Source: a virus. From it: DNA of 22,400 nucleotides. How positions within the stretch are numbered: position 1 is the stretch's first letter; every line of letters starts with the position of its first letter. Both the position numbers and the translations under genes were made by a program. Shown here piece after piece: positions 6,747 through 15,643 of the stretch. Where the stretch lies: positions 1 to 22,400 of IMG/VR virus record IMGVR_UViG_3300036985_001640; one strand, written 5' to 3'. The notes under the pieces were generated by a model. The model worked only from the letters and a program-made list of their open reading frames with translations, made no database searches and was not told the DNA's origin.

Positions 6747-8869
6747 GTGAAATCAGAACAGCAATTATGCAATTGGTAGAAAACAATCCTCAATTTCAAC
6801 AAGGTGTTGATCAAATGGAACAACAAGTACAGCGTATGCCGCTGGTTCCAGAAGAACTTGATGAAGCCATTAACCTGCTTGAGTTTGTTCTTCAAAACCC
6901 AGAACAATATCCAGAAGTGCGTGCCGCTGCAATCAAAGATGGCGCAATTGATGCCAACATGGTGCCAGAACAATACGACATGGTATTCGTTGTGTCACTG
7001 CTTGTTGCTTTATATGGATTGCAAGATCGTTTAAAAGTTCGGGGTTACGCGCGAGGCGGTTTAGCGGTAGCTGCTAGGCGACTTGAAATGCAAGGTCGCG
7101 GCGGTGACGACAGATTAGCTCACATTAATCATCGTGAAGCAGAAATGTTAAAACGTATGGGCGGTGAAGGGTCTATCAATCCGACAACCGGTTTACGCGA
7201 ATACAAAAGTGTTTTTAAATGGATCATGTCAATTTTGCCTGTTGCATTGATGGTTTTTGCTCCTGGCATTGGTACGGCATTAGGTGGTTTCCTTTCTGCC
7301 GGTATGTTGTCTGGTGCGGGTGCGGCTGCTTTAGGTGGCGGTGCTATTGGCGCATTGTCTGGTGGTATTACCGGCGGTTGGAAAGGGGCGTTGATGGGCG
7401 GCGCGGCAGGCGCACTAGGCGGTGGTCTTGGTGGACAAGTAGGAAGCTCGGCGAGTAGCGCACTTGGACTTGGACTTGGTAAAACGGGACAAGCTATGCT
7501 CGGTAGCGGTATCATCGGAGCGGGGGTCGGGGCTGCGGGTGCTGGAATGTCTGGCGGAAATGTACTTAAAGGTGCGTTAGTAGGTGGCGGAGTGGGTGCT
7601 GCTGGCGGTGCTATTGGCTCTATGGCAAGCGGCGTTGGTACGGATTCTGCAATCGGCTTAGGTATTAATCGTGGCGGGCAGGCGTTTGGTAATGCGTTGT
7701 CAGCGGGCTACAGTCCAAAACAAGCGGCTATTTCAGGTGGTTTAGCCGGTGTTGCCGCAGGTTTACAATTTGATCCAACGTCAGTTGGGCAACAAAAACT
7801 TAACGCGGTTAATGAAGGAAACAAAGATTATAGTTTGGACACGGGTAAACAACTCAATGTTTCTGACATTAGTATGAAACCTTCTGACAGTGTCGTTGAT
7901 AGTTTAAAACTCGGTAACGCAGGAACTGCCCCCGCAGGCGGCGGTCAATATGTAACGGATCCTGTTTCTGGTGCTGAAACATGGGTTCCGAATTCAGTAA
8001 CGGCAGCTCCATCTTATGATTTAGGATTAAAAGGCAACGCCTTTGGATCTACAGCTCCTAGTGGCGGTTATGGGTTGAATGCAGAAGGTGCGCCTACGTT
8101 TGGCGGTGATCAAACTAATTTAGCACCTTCAGTACAAAATGCATTAAGTCCCCAAAGTGTTTTCGGTCAAGGTACTTCAATCGGCAGTCCTCAAGCGGTT
8201 AACACCAACGCAGCTGCGGGGCAAGGTGTTAACGTTTTAGGTGGTCAAACAGGCGCAACGAATTACACAAGTGCTTTATCAGGACAAGCTGATGCCGGAA
8301 CAGTTCAACAACAGCAACAACAGCAACAAGGACAAGGCGGTTTTGACTGGGGTAAAGCAGCGTTGCTCGGCGGTGGTGCATTAGCTGTAGGGTCGATGTT
8401 GACAGCACCAAAAGAAGCGCAAGACGCTGTTTCACAATTATCTCCACAGCAACAAGAATATTTCACCAGACCCAGCGTTCAGTGGGATTGGGATAAAATG
8501 CAAAATGATGCGAATAGAAATAATCAAGGGTTGTATGATTACATGGCGCAGAATTGGAACAAAGTGTCGTCAGGCACTTACAATCAAGCCGGTTACGCTG
8601 CTGGCGGGGCATTAGGAAATATTGCACGATTTGCGCGTGGCGCAGGATCTGGTCGAGATGATACAATTGACGCAAAATTATCTGATGGTGAGTATGTCAT
8701 AGACGCTGAAACTGTCGCGTTACTGGGTGATGGATCAAACAACGCAGGCGCAAAAATGCTCGACAAGATGCGCAGTGAAATTCGCGCTCAAAAAGGTAAA
8801 ATGTTAGCCAAAGGTAAAATTAGCCCAAACGCTAAATCCCCACTCTCATATTTAAGAGGAGCAATGTAA
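6743..8869 (+). CDS. Large internal virion / ejection-like protein with glycine-zipper membrane region
   Basis: A 708-residue protein. Residues ~1-100 are helical and acidic. Residues ~103-153 hold a Gly/Arg-rich motif region (YARGGLAVAARRLEMQGRGG, then RMGGEGSINPTTGLREYKS). A hydrophobic segment at ~157-180 (VFKWIMSILPVALMVFAPGIG) leads into a long Gly/Ala-rich zipper region to about residue 300, of the kind that can enter membranes. The middle is low complexity with a run of eight Gln (8306-8329). Near the C-terminus is the signature GRDDTIDAKLSDGEYVIDA, then ETVALLGDGSN, recurrent in phage internal or tail-tip proteins. It overlaps its neighbours as ATGA and TAATG, and AGAGGA precedes the ATG. 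A role in DNA ejection across the envelope is inferred. Confidence 0.65.
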   Translation: MSEIRTAIMQLVENNPQFQQGVDQMEQQVQRMPLVPEELDEAINLLEFVLQNPEQYPEVRAAAIKDGAIDANMVPEQYDMVFVVSLLVALYGLQDRLKVRGYARGGLAVAARRLEMQGRGGDDRLAHINHREAEMLKRMGGEGSINPTTGLREYKSVFKWIMSILPVALMVFAPGIGTALGGFLSAGMLSGAGAAALGGGAIGALSGGITGGWKGALMGGAAGALGGGLGGQVGSSASSALGLGLGKTGQAMLGSGIIGAGVGAAGAGMSGGNVLKGALVGGGVGAAGGAIGSMASGVGTDSAIGLGINRGGQAFGNALSAGYSPKQAAISGGLAGVAAGLQFDPTSVGQQKLNAVNEGNKDYSLDTGKQLNVSDISMKPSDSVVDSLKLGNAGTAPAGGGQYVTDPVSGAETWVPNSVTAAPSYDLGLKGNAFGSTAPSGGYGLNAEGAPTFGGDQTNLAPSVQNALSPQSVFGQGTSIGSPQAVNTNAAAGQGVNVLGGQTGATNYTSALSGQADAGTVQQQQQQQQGQGGFDWGKAALLGGGALAVGSMLTAPKEAQDAVSQLSPQQQEYFTRPSVQWDWDKMQNDANRNNQGLYDYMAQNWNKVSSGTYNQAGYAAGGALGNIARFARGAGSGRDDTIDAKLSDGEYVIDAETVALLGDGSNNAGAKMLDKMRSEIRAQKGKMLAKGKISPNAKSPLSYLRGAM

Positions 8870-10599
8870 TGGCGACATCAGACGACCCCTTTGCATCAAG
8901 CACTAGTCTGCTTAAAGATTTAACCACAGGAACTCCGAACGATACGAAATCATTTCAACTTGTTAAGTCGGGTGAAACACCCGTATGGATGCAGGAGGCT
9001 ATTTACAATCAAACGCAACTGGCTAAGAATTTTGCGCAAACACCTTATCAACCTTACGAGTTTGAATCGCTCGCACGTTTAACTCCCGCGCAGAAACAAG
9101 CCTACGGAAATATTTCAAGCAATGTTGCTAATGCGGAAACAGGGCAAGTCGCATCGTGGCAACCTGACATTTGGAATACGCAAACTAGTATGTTTGATCA
9201 GACGACCAACCAAACTGGTCAAACCCTGCAAACAGATCAAGGCGCGTATTTACGAGGTGATTTAGCTGACAAAAATTTAGATGCTGGGCAAGCTACATGG
9301 GACACGGCTGGCGGTCTTAGTCCTCTGGCTGCTGCACAAACAGCTTTAAACAAAGGTTTAAACTTGAGTGCTTCCGGAGCCGCTAGTCAATATTTAAGTA
9401 ACGCTGCGGGTGTTGATATTGGCAATGCAGGTCAAAGCAGATTTAATCAAGCGGCTAACACTAACATTACCGGCGCAGCAAATCCTTATTTTGACGCAGC
9501 TAACCAAAATTTAGTTACGTCCACGCAAGAACGGGCGTTAGCGGCTGCTGATCCTTACATGAAAGCGGCGTCAGCTTCAGGCGCGTCTGGCGTTAATGCC
9601 TACATGAACCCGTATCAAACAAGCGTCATGGATGCTATGGCACAGCAATCTGCGCGTAATTTGAAAGAAAACATTCTTCCTGGAGTGTCTGACGCATTTA
9701 TTAAAGCCGGTAACTTCGGTAGTGCACGGATGGGTGAATTTGGTAACCGCGCTGTTCGGGATGCTAATCAAACTTTGCAACAACAACAAGCGCAATTACT
9801 TAATCAAGGTTACGGTCAAGCGGTCACCGCTGCGCAATCTGATTTAAATCGTCAAGCTCAGTTGGCTAATGTCGCGGGTAGCACTGCTGGCGCAGATCTT
9901 AGTCGTATTACGCAAAACGCAGGCGCGTATAACCAACAAGGTCAAATAGCCGCAAACGCCGCTGCTAGCCAAGGTCAGCTTTATCAAAGCATCGGGCAAA
10001 GTCAAATTGATGCGGCAGCAAAGCAAGCGTCTATGTACGGGCAACTCGGTCAGACTACGGGAACACTTACTGCACAAGACATGCAAAATTATGCGAACAT
10101 TGGTCAGACACAAGGACAGTTAACAAATGCTCAGCAACAAAATTTAATTAACCTTGGACAACAACAAACTTTGGCGGGTCAACAGCAACAGACATTTGGT
10201 CTTAACGCTGCGGGGAATGTGCAACAAGCCACAGCGCAAGATTATGCTCGTCAGATAGGTGCACTTAACACTTACGCCAATTTGGTCGGTGGTGAACAAC
10301 AAATGTTAGCAGCTGACAACGCAGCACTCGAAGCGGCTGGCGCAGCACAGCAAAAAGATCTGCAAGCTAGCTATGATGTAGCAAAACAACAATACTATGC
10401 ACCATTAGAGTATGCTAGAAGCAATATAGATTTCTTGAATACACAAATTAAAGGTTTGCAACCGATTACGCCAATGAGCAACACGACTTTTGGGTCGGGT
10501 ACAGGTCAAACGTACTCACCGTCTCCGTTAGCAAACACGGCTGCAGCTTATAACATATATAAAGGTGTCACAACTCCAACAACCGGCACAACAGGATAA
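8869..10599 (+). CDS. Large helical Gln/Asn/Ala-rich virion protein
   Basis: A 576-residue protein. After a short N-terminal segment (PVWMQEAIYNQTQLAKNFAQ, PYQPYEFESLARLTPAQKQA) the rest is a long series of Ala/Gln/Asn-rich helices with repeated phrases such as GQTQGQL, NLGQQQTLAGQQQ and QASMYGQLGQT. Near residue 240 is a recognisable stretch MNPYQTSVMDAMAQQSARN followed by GSARMGEFGNRAVRDANQTL, a motif shared by structural proteins of related short-tailed phages. The composition suits an extended coiled internal protein ejected with DNA or lining the tail. No enzyme motif was seen. The start overlaps the previous stop as TAATG, with AGAGGAG about 10 bases upstream. Confidence 0.6.
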   Translation: MATSDDPFASSTSLLKDLTTGTPNDTKSFQLVKSGETPVWMQEAIYNQTQLAKNFAQTPYQPYEFESLARLTPAQKQAYGNISSNVANAETGQVASWQPDIWNTQTSMFDQTTNQTGQTLQTDQGAYLRGDLADKNLDAGQATWDTAGGLSPLAAAQTALNKGLNLSASGAASQYLSNAAGVDIGNAGQSRFNQAANTNITGAANPYFDAANQNLVTSTQERALAAADPYMKAASASGASGVNAYMNPYQTSVMDAMAQQSARNLKENILPGVSDAFIKAGNFGSARMGEFGNRAVRDANQTLQQQQAQLLNQGYGQAVTAAQSDLNRQAQLANVAGSTAGADLSRITQNAGAYNQQGQIAANAAASQGQLYQSIGQSQIDAAAKQASMYGQLGQTTGTLTAQDMQNYANIGQTQGQLTNAQQQNLINLGQQQTLAGQQQQTFGLNAAGNVQQATAQDYARQIGALNTYANLVGGEQQMLAADNAALEAAGAAQQKDLQASYDVAKQQYYAPLEYARSNIDFLNTQIKGLQPITPMSNTTFGSGTGQTYSPSPLANTAAAYNIYKGVTTPTTGTTG

Positions 10600-10603
10600 G
10601 AAA

Positions 10604-12874
10604 ATGGGATACGAATTAGATCAACTCATGAAAAGAAATGGCGTGTCTACAGCAGGACTGCCCCAGTATTCTGGTGCAAAAGCACCTTCAGAAACGATTA
10701 TACCTGTTAACACAAAGACTACTAATAAATACTACACTGCCCCTATCGAGCCTACTGCGCCTGTTATGCCTACTGCGCCAACAGCTTTTGATGGCACGAC
10801 TCCTATTGCGCCTGCAAAACCAGGGAAAGGCGCAACCGCAGAGCAAACAGCAGAATACAAAGTGTCTAACGCGCAGCACCTTGCAGATTTAAACACGTTT
10901 AACGCCGATAAAGCCGCAAGCATAAAAGCAACCACAGATTATAATACGGCATTGACAGCTTATCCAAAGTCGATGACCACTTACAATACGAATTTGACTA
11001 AGTTCAATACTGACAAAACGACGTGGGATGAGCTTCAGCGTAAATACGACTTAGATCAAAAATCGTACAACACTTATGTTGATGAGTATAAAAACAGAAT
11101 TGCTAACACACCGCAGTATGACCCGTTACCAAAAGCACCCGGACAGACACGTCCAAACACGTCTATGGGTCAAAGAACGTTACCTGAAACGCTTTCAGAT
11201 CCTGGAATTTCACAGACGTCTTCTGATATTTCAGAGTGGGCGTCACAAAATCCGTATGCAACAACGCAAGATGTTCAGAAATATCAAGATGACTATGGTT
11301 TAACCGGTCGTGATCTGTACAATGCGACAGGTAGCTTCTACGGTAATCAGTTGAAGCCTCCCGCGTACGGAGAATTGTCAAAGAATTTCAACAATCTAAC
11401 ACCACAGCAACAAGCCTCAAATTACGCGCAACAACTCAATACAGGCTACACGGATGCTGACATAAGAAGTAAGTTTGCAAAACAGTTTGGATCACCAATG
11501 GATGCGAACTGGACTGCTATGCAAGATTTAGCGTCTCCACCTGTATTAGCCGAAGGTGGCTCCGTACATGACCTTTATAGAAAATACGCTAACGGCGGAC
11601 ACGTAGCGCATTACGCAGATGCCGGTAGTGTTGATATTGCAAACAGTGTTATGCCTAGACCAGAAGAAGGCGTTCCGCAACCTTTACCACAAATCCAAAT
11701 GCAAGCTGCTGCGCCTCAGCAAGATGACCGAATGGCGCAATTGCAAGCTATGATGGAAAAATACGCTACTCCGCAAAATGATTATGCGCGGGAGCTTGAA
11801 GAAGCGCGTAGAAAATCTAACGCTGAAACTGAAGCGTTTACTGACATGGTTAAAAATGCGCGTAAATCTCCAGAGCGCGATAACATGAGTCAGGCAGAGC
11901 GTTATTTCAGATTAGCGGCGGCTTTCGGTCAACCCACCAAAACAGGTTCACTAGGTGAAACGTTAGGAAACGTCAGTCAAGCCATGGCTGAAAATGAAAA
12001 ATCTAAAAAAGACAGTCAAGATCAAAATTTAGAACTTCAGATGAAAGCGCAGCAATTAAAAACTGCGGGGGCAAAAGAAGATTTAAACACGTTACGGGTT
12101 TTGTCGTCTGAAGATAAAAAGACGCAACGTGAAATAGTTTCTAGCATGATCAAAGCAGAAATTGAAAGCGGTAAACCGCAATCAGAACTTGCTAAAATTG
12201 CTAAAGATCGTTACGGGTATGGAACGCAAGGTTATTACTCATTTTTAGAGAAAAACGTACCGACATGGGTAGAAAGTAAAATGGCTCAGATGCAAATGGG
12301 ACCCATGATAGCGCAAGGTAACTTATCAGTAGCGCAAGGTAACTTACAAGAAAATCAAGAGAGAACCAACATTTCGCAAGAAGAACATGTACAAAAACTA
12401 GCGGAAATGAAAGAAAAACAATCTCAAATGTCACAGCAAGAACTGAAAATGAAAACAGATTTGCAAAATGAGATGTTACGTCTTGAAAGTGCATCTGACA
12501 CGTTAAACAGAGCTTACCAGTTAAATTCTAACTCTTTTGACAATACGGTAACTGACAGAGCAAAACGGATGGCTATTGAAAACACCGTAGGTTCTAAAGA
12601 TGAAAAAGTTAAAAACACTAGGGAGCTTGAAACGTTCCTCGGTGAATCATCATTAAATTTAGCGCAGGATTTGAAAGGTTCTGTTTCTGATTCTGATATG
12701 AAATTGCTGTCATCATTGACAGGTGCAAAAACCATGGGAGTTCAAGAACGTGCAGACATATTGCACAAAAACTGGACTAATTTACAAAGAAATCTTGAAC
12801 TCAAAAAGAAACAATACAATGACGTCATCAGCAAACGAGCAAGACTTTATGACGAAAGAGCATCGGAGCAATAA
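10604..12874 (+). CDS. Large coiled-coil virion protein, putative internal/ejection protein
   Basis: A 756-residue protein from ATG 10604 (MGYELDQLMKRNGV), chosen because AGGATAAG lies just upstream; an in-frame ATG at 10565 would overlap the previous gene. N-terminal region: Pro/Thr/Ala-rich with repeated PTAP-like phrases (residues ~40-70), then helices. Around residues 320-350 is LAEGGSVHDLYRKYANGG, a Gly-rich motif found in internal proteins of related phages. The C-terminal half is long charged coiled coil (EEARRKSNAETEAFTDMV, ELKMKTDLQNEMLRLES). A short in-frame repeat (AQGNL twice) sits at 12310-12346. It is part of a run of four large structural genes after the gp10-like gene. Function is inferred from company and composition. 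Confidence 0.6.
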   Translation: MGYELDQLMKRNGVSTAGLPQYSGAKAPSETIIPVNTKTTNKYYTAPIEPTAPVMPTAPTAFDGTTPIAPAKPGKGATAEQTAEYKVSNAQHLADLNTFNADKAASIKATTDYNTALTAYPKSMTTYNTNLTKFNTDKTTWDELQRKYDLDQKSYNTYVDEYKNRIANTPQYDPLPKAPGQTRPNTSMGQRTLPETLSDPGISQTSSDISEWASQNPYATTQDVQKYQDDYGLTGRDLYNATGSFYGNQLKPPAYGELSKNFNNLTPQQQASNYAQQLNTGYTDADIRSKFAKQFGSPMDANWTAMQDLASPPVLAEGGSVHDLYRKYANGGHVAHYADAGSVDIANSVMPRPEEGVPQPLPQIQMQAAAPQQDDRMAQLQAMMEKYATPQNDYARELEEARRKSNAETEAFTDMVKNARKSPERDNMSQAERYFRLAAAFGQPTKTGSLGETLGNVSQAMAENEKSKKDSQDQNLELQMKAQQLKTAGAKEDLNTLRVLSSEDKKTQREIVSSMIKAEIESGKPQSELAKIAKDRYGYGTQGYYSFLEKNVPTWVESKMAQMQMGPMIAQGNLSVAQGNLQENQERTNISQEEHVQKLAEMKEKQSQMSQQELKMKTDLQNEMLRLESASDTLNRAYQLNSNSFDNTVTDRAKRMAIENTVGSKDEKVKNTRELETFLGESSLNLAQDLKGSVSDSDMKLLSSLTGAKTMGVQERADILHKNWTNLQRNLELKKKQYNDVISKRARLYDERASEQ
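12310..12346 (+). repeat. Short in-frame direct repeat
   Basis: The 16-base sequence AGCGCAAGGTAACTTA occurs at 12310-12325 and again at 12331-12346, 21 bases (seven codons) apart, encoding AQGNLSVAQGNL in the coiled-coil protein. It is a small duplication without an evident regulatory role. Confidence 0.9.
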
Positions 12875-12876
12875 TC

Positions 12877-14874
12877 ATGGCAACATTTTCAGAATTAAAC
12901 AACGGTGAACGAGTAAATCCATTTTCTAACTCAGCACGAGCATTGATCGGGCAGGGTGTGGGTATGGGCTGGGGTGATGAGGGTGAAGCGTGGCTCCGTT
13001 CTAAACTATCTAATGAAGATTATGACACCACATTAGCTGACATCAATAAAAAATATTCAAAATATAAAGAAGAATATCCAGTATCTTCAACAGCTTTAGA
13101 ATTCGGAGGAGCTGCTATTCCTGCAGTAGGGTCTTTACTGCTCGGACCGGAAACCGGAGGAGCTGCCCCCGTGGGTGTTTTAAAAACGATTATGAACAGT
13201 CCGTACGCTAAAAACGCGATGTTGACAGGACCAGTAGGTGGCGCGGTGCAAGGCGCAGGTATGGCTGCTCCTGAAGACAGAGGTCTTGGTATGGCGGAAG
13301 GTGCTGTTTTAGGTGGCGTGACGGGCGCGGCGATGCCTTTAATAACGCGTGGAGGAAAAGGCGCTGTTGACTGGTTACGTGACAGACTTGCTCCTAGTGA
13401 CGCGTTAATCGCGGAACGAGCTGCGGGTAAAGTATCTGAAGCTGTGAAAGAAGATGAGTTAACACCACGCGACGTAAATCGAACAGTGATGTACGATTAC
13501 GCACGCGGTATTCCTTCAACGATAGCTAACGTATCACCGTCTTTGGTTCATCTTGCTGACACTGTAGCGCAGCGTAGCGGTCCTAGCGGACGGTTGGTTG
13601 AAGAAGTGCTGGGCGAACAGAAAGCCGGTGCGCGTGAGCGTGTTTACCAACGAGCGCAAAATGAGATTTCGAGCGGAAATTATTATGATGACATTAAAAA
13701 ATTGTCTAGCGAGTTGAAAGCAAAAGCGCAGCCTCTTTACGACAAAGCATATGACCATGGGATTGTAGAAGATCCGGAAGTGTTAAAACATTTAAAATTA
13801 CCTCAATTTCAAAAAGCGATAGGCGCAGCAAGAGAATTGCTTGAAGCCGACGGTAGAAGTTTACCTACTGAAGATGTGTTTGATGCCGCAGGTGCTAAAA
13901 TTGGCGAAAAAATAACACCAGACGTTGAAACATTAGATCATTTAAAACGAGGTTTAGATCGTTTAATTGAAGGACAGACTGATGCAACAACGGGTAAAGT
14001 CACGGCACTTGGCGGCGTTTACATCAAAAAGAAAAATGAATTTTTAAACGCATTAGATGAAGCAGTTCCAGACTACAAAGAAGCTAGACGCGTTTATGCG
14101 GGTGATATAGAAGTTATTAACGCGATGGAATCTGGTTACAAAGATTTTTCAAAGTTAGACCATGAAGAAGTGCAACATCTAGTCGGAAAGATGAGCTCGG
14201 CTGAGAAAGAAGCATTTAAAACGGGGGTGGTTAGACATATACATAGCCTCACTATGGATCCAACTAATAATATGAACGCGGCAGCCAAAGTTATTCAGTC
14301 ACCAGAAACTCAAAAAAGTTTAAGTGTTCTGTTTGACAGTCCTGCTCATTTTGATTTGTTTAAATCAGCACTTCTACGTGAATCTCAACTGTACAACCAA
14401 GCTAATCAGATCTTGGGTGGTGCTCAAACAGGTCGCAGAATACAAGCGCGTGAACGTTTTGAGCAAGGACCGGCGTTAGATGCAGTTATTACTGAAGCAG
14501 TTTCTGGATTTCATCCCTTTGACGCGTTAGGAAAGCTAGTTACTCGTGTTGGAAATAGAGCGTTCATGTCAGACAAAGTGGCGCACAAAGTATCTGAACT
14601 TTTAATGTCAAAAGACCCGCATGAAGTGGCAGCCGCTGTTAAAACATTAGAAAGTTATGAGGCAAAAGCTAAAACAGGTGCGCATGTTTCTGAGCAGGTA
14701 GAAAGCGGTTTGACGATGGGTAGTTCTAATTTATTGCAAACACGCCAGGACATCAATAAAGACAAAGAAATAAATTACGACATCAGCAAACACGAACGTA
14801 TGTTAAAAGGACCGAGTATTTCTGAGCATCAATACACTAACATTCCTGGTAGTAAAATGGGAGCAACTGAATAG
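12877..14874 (+). CDS. Large internal virion protein, last gene of the structural operon
   Basis: A 665-residue protein. The N-terminal signature NPFSNSARALIGQGVGMGWG then DEGEAWLRSKL, followed by DYDTTLADINKKYSKYKEEY, is common in phage internal virion proteins at this operon position. Residues ~65-165 are Gly/Ala-rich and hydrophobic (ALEFGGAAIPAVGSLLLG, GPVGGAVQGAGMA, GAVLGGVTGAAMPL) and could insert into a membrane. The remaining ~480 residues are soluble, charged helices (ERAAGKVSEAVKEDEL, DAVPDYKEARRVYAGDIEV), with no catalytic motif I can name. The ATG at 12877 is two bases after the previous stop and follows GGAG. An intrinsic terminator lies 30 bases after its stop. A role in DNA ejection is likely but inferred. 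Confidence 0.65.
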   Translation: MATFSELNNGERVNPFSNSARALIGQGVGMGWGDEGEAWLRSKLSNEDYDTTLADINKKYSKYKEEYPVSSTALEFGGAAIPAVGSLLLGPETGGAAPVGVLKTIMNSPYAKNAMLTGPVGGAVQGAGMAAPEDRGLGMAEGAVLGGVTGAAMPLITRGGKGAVDWLRDRLAPSDALIAERAAGKVSEAVKEDELTPRDVNRTVMYDYARGIPSTIANVSPSLVHLADTVAQRSGPSGRLVEEVLGEQKAGARERVYQRAQNEISSGNYYDDIKKLSSELKAKAQPLYDKAYDHGIVEDPEVLKHLKLPQFQKAIGAARELLEADGRSLPTEDVFDAAGAKIGEKITPDVETLDHLKRGLDRLIEGQTDATTGKVTALGGVYIKKKNEFLNALDEAVPDYKEARRVYAGDIEVINAMESGYKDFSKLDHEEVQHLVGKMSSAEKEAFKTGVVRHIHSLTMDPTNNMNAAAKVIQSPETQKSLSVLFDSPAHFDLFKSALLRESQLYNQANQILGGAQTGRRIQARERFEQGPALDAVITEAVSGFHPFDALGKLVTRVGNRAFMSDKVAHKVSELLMSKDPHEVAAAVKTLESYEAKAKTGAHVSEQVESGLTMGSSNLLQTRQDINKDKEINYDISKHERMLKGPSISEHQYTNIPGSKMGATE

Positions 14875-14903
14875 CCACCCCCTTGTTGATTGTGTTATCT
14901 TCT

Positions 14904-14930
14904 ACCCCGCTGATGCGGGGTTCTTTTTAT
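14904..14930 (+). terminator. Intrinsic terminator of the left (structural) operon
   Basis: A perfect 7-bp stem ACCCCGC / GCGGGGT with a TGAT loop (14904-14921) is followed by TTCTTTTTAT on the + strand. It sits between convergent gene blocks. The T-rich side exists only for + strand transcripts, so it stops the structural operon. Minus-strand transcripts meet the hairpin without a U tract. Confidence 0.92.
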
Positions 14931-14933
14931 TCA

Positions 14934-15170
14934 TCAATGTTCAACATCTTCAATCAACTGTTGAATTATACGTTCTTCATCTTTAGCTGTCATTTTTCTC
15001 TCAAGCCAGTTCGCTAGATATCCTTTACGATCGTAGATTTTAAACTCTACGTCAAACCAACCGCCATAGTAGTCTGCGTCACTATCCCAGGTGTTATAAT
15101 CTGGTTTCTCATAATACCCGCTAGTCATTTCTGCTTTACAAGGTATACCGTTTATATGCGTGTCAATCAT
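14934..15170 (-). CDS. Small conserved phage protein of unknown function
   Basis: Seventy-eight residues from the ATG at 15170 (MIDTHINGIPCKAEM). I prefer this start because it overlaps the upstream stop as ATGA with AGG six bases before it; an upstream ATG at 15194 would overlap that gene by 28 bases. It is rich in aromatic and acidic residues (SGYYEKPDYNTWDSDADYYG), then WFDVEFKIYDRKGYLANWLE and a C-terminal charged helix (TAKDEERIIQQLIEDVEH). Similar small proteins with a 'DRKGY-WLERKM' end occur in phage replication regions, but their function is unknown to me. It is the last gene of the minus-strand operon. Confidence 0.7.
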   Translation of the reverse strand: MIDTHINGIPCKAEMTSGYYEKPDYNTWDSDADYYGGWFDVEFKIYDRKGYLANWLERKMTAKDEERIIQQLIEDVEH

Positions 15171-15643
15171 TTGTACCTCGTCTCGTAAAGCCATCTCGCC
15201 ATGAGGAGCGCTTCGGCTCTATCACTGTGTTTTTTAAGATTAATAGGAGCTTCAGGAAACATACGAACAGCTAATGATCGGCTCTGTTCTTTGTCGCTCG
15301 TAAGTTTAAAATATTTTTTCCAAGTCACCGGAGCAACGTAAACAGTTTCAAAACGACACGCGGCTATAGAAGACCTAGCGCATCCGAAACTATCTCCCAA
15401 ACTAAAAACAGAAGAAGAACCTTGTCCTGGCATCGCATTCACGCGCTCTAAAACCACGCACGTAAACTCAGTAACGTCTGCATATTCTCTCAACATTTTA
15501 ATGAGTCCCGCAGGATCTACTTCGTTTTTAACAACGCCTGTACCTTTCACAACGGTAGGCATGTCTAAAACTGTGACAAATACGCCGTTATTGAGCACGC
15601 CGATAGCACCGGTGAGTCCTGGGTCAATTCCTATGGTTATCAT
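15167..15643 (-). CDS. RuvC-like Holliday junction resolvase
   Basis: A 158-residue RNase H-fold endonuclease of the RuvC type, which cuts four-way junctions and branched DNA before packaging. The acidic residues expected for metal binding are in place: D7 in GIDPGLTGAIG, E66 in VVLERVNAMPGQG, and D141 (with H139 and E144) in KKHSDRAEALLMA. The segment after E66 (GQGSSSVFSLGDSFG) is also characteristic of phage RuvC-like proteins. It starts as an ATGA overlap with the nuclease gene upstream and ends as an ATGA overlap with the next small gene, so it lies within the replication-recombination operon. Length is close to RuvC (~170 residues). Confidence 0.9.
   Translation of the reverse strand: MITIGIDPGLTGAIGVLNNGVFVTVLDMPTVVKGTGVVKNEVDPAGLIKMLREYADVTEFTCVVLERVNAMPGQGSSSVFSLGDSFGCARSSIAACRFETVYVAPVTWKKYFKLTSDKEQSRSLAVRMFPEAPINLKKHSDRAEALLMARWLYETRYK

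Noticed and set aside
7129-7515. Antisense Pro-rich open frame opposite the glycine-zipper region
   Set aside because: It is the reverse complement of Gly/Ala-rich codons, which automatically gives Pro/Ala-rich open frames.
8306-8329. Poly-Gln microsatellite as phase-variable tract
   Set aside because: The CAA/CAG run is in frame in units of three, so length change would not switch the gene, and eight Gln in a low-complexity structural protein needs no special explanation.
14904-14930. Bidirectional terminator for both converging operons
   Set aside because: On the minus strand the stem is followed by AGAAGATAA rather than a U tract, so it supports only + strand termination.
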